A stretch of 60,000 nt of DNA. Origin: Adiantum capillus-veneris. Taxonomy: Eukaryota; Streptophyta; Polypodiopsida; Polypodiales; Pteridaceae. The notes beneath the pieces are model-generated. The model saw only the letters and a program-made list of their open reading frames with translations, did no database searches and was not told the origin of the DNA. The DNA is taken from positions 177,127,740 to 177,187,739 of the forward strand of contig CM043944.1 in assembly GCA_014529385.2 (NCBI GenBank). Direction: 5' to 3'. The position numbers were made by a program, and so were the translations under genes. Below, in pieces: positions 59,631 to 60,000 of this stretch (positions are counted from its first letter, which is position 1; each line of letters begins with the position of its first letter).

Positions 59631-60000
59631 TGTTGAATCTAGCAGCAGTGAGGACCATTAAGGGGTCCAACATGTATATATGTACATAATGCGTGTGTTG
59701 TTTTTTTCATTTTTTAGAGATCAATTTCGAACAAATTTGATCAAAATCTGGCATTTTTTAACATTTTTATCATCCAACCAGCATTAATAATGAGCTGTAA
59801 TGACAAAATCTGGTGCATTGGGATGCTTCTAGTGAAAATATATGCTTAGGGGTGAGTATAATAATTTTTGGCTAATTTTTGTCATTTAATAAGTATTTTC
59901 AATTTATTTTCATTGATTTTCGTTAATAAAACTTCAAAAATTAAAAATATATCACCCACAGTGTCCGAATCAATTTTTGGAAGCAAACATCGAAGTATCA
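59631..60000 (+). repeat. Copy D 3' LTR (runs off the window)
   Basis: Starts TGTTGAATCTAGCAGCAG. At least 370 bp is visible and no end is reached. The first ~310 bp aligns with the minus-strand LTR fragments at 5401-5717 and 7563-7879. Confidence 0.88.

Larger units (their letters stand above)
53700..60000 (+). mobile_element. Ty3/gypsy copy D, best-preserved member of the main lineage
   Basis: Plus strand: end of gag, protease 1, acidic/basic linker, RT, RNase H, two zinc modules, integrase core, GPY-type module, helical linker, protease 2, basic tail, purine tract, start of the 3' LTR (59631 to beyond 60000). No 5' LTR or main gag part is seen upstream, so it is 5'-truncated near 53700. 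Single stops interrupt several domains, but long stretches stay open. Confidence 0.92.

Overview
This window looks like repeat-dense nuclear DNA from a land plant. Plant-type Ty1/copia and Ty3/gypsy retrotransposons, tRNA-derived SINEs, spliced host-like exons and very long GA/CT microsatellites are all present. There is no operon structure and no Shine-Dalgarno site. A fern or another large-genome plant is my guess only; nothing in the sequence proves it.

Layout. (1) 1-4380, minus: 5' part of a decayed Ty1/copia element whose 3' end lies off the left edge. It is inserted into (2) 4381-~11020, minus: a Ty3/gypsy element whose integrase-to-LTR part is tandemly duplicated with an exact 2162-bp period. 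(3) ~11020-13540: AT-rich DNA with a GT microsatellite and a possible Helitron remnant. (4) 13541-16191, plus: a complete non-autonomous LTR element (LARD-1) with a perfect GATGG target duplication. (5) 16197-22000: mostly non-coding, with microsatellites and one unidentified broken ORF. (6) 22030-24770: two tRNA-type SINEs and an array of modules carrying GA tracts and a GC-rich palindromic hairpin. (7) ~25811-31255, minus: an old, divergent copy of the same Ty3/gypsy lineage. (8) 32762-41696, plus: exons of a decayed host-like gene (basic N-terminus, helical middle, AT-hook-like exon, FCP1-like HAD phosphatase domain), split by (9) 34129-39142, minus: LARD-2, a second complete member of the LARD family with target duplication CGCCG. 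(10) ~42085-45600, 45640-~49655 and 49668-52344: parts of three other Ty3/gypsy elements. (11) ~53700-60000, plus: the best-preserved copy of the main Ty3/gypsy lineage, running off the right edge inside its 3' LTR.

Main result. The lineage present as copies A/B (5.4-11 kb), C (25.8-31.3 kb) and D (53.7-60 kb) has an unusual pol order: protease-like domain 1, RT, RNase H, a duplicated linker plus H2C2 zinc module, integrase core, GPY-type module, Lys/Ala/Gln linker, a second retropepsin-like domain, a Trp/Lys/Pro-rich tail, then polypurine tract and LTR. The duplicated zinc module and the post-integrase protease are recognisable in copies that are clearly divergent, so they look ancestral and not like accidents of one copy. 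I know of no described plant Ty3/gypsy lineage with this arrangement.

Almost all coding regions are broken. Several stops are best explained by C-to-T (or G-to-A) change, as expected for methylated, silenced repeats. No intact host gene can be claimed.
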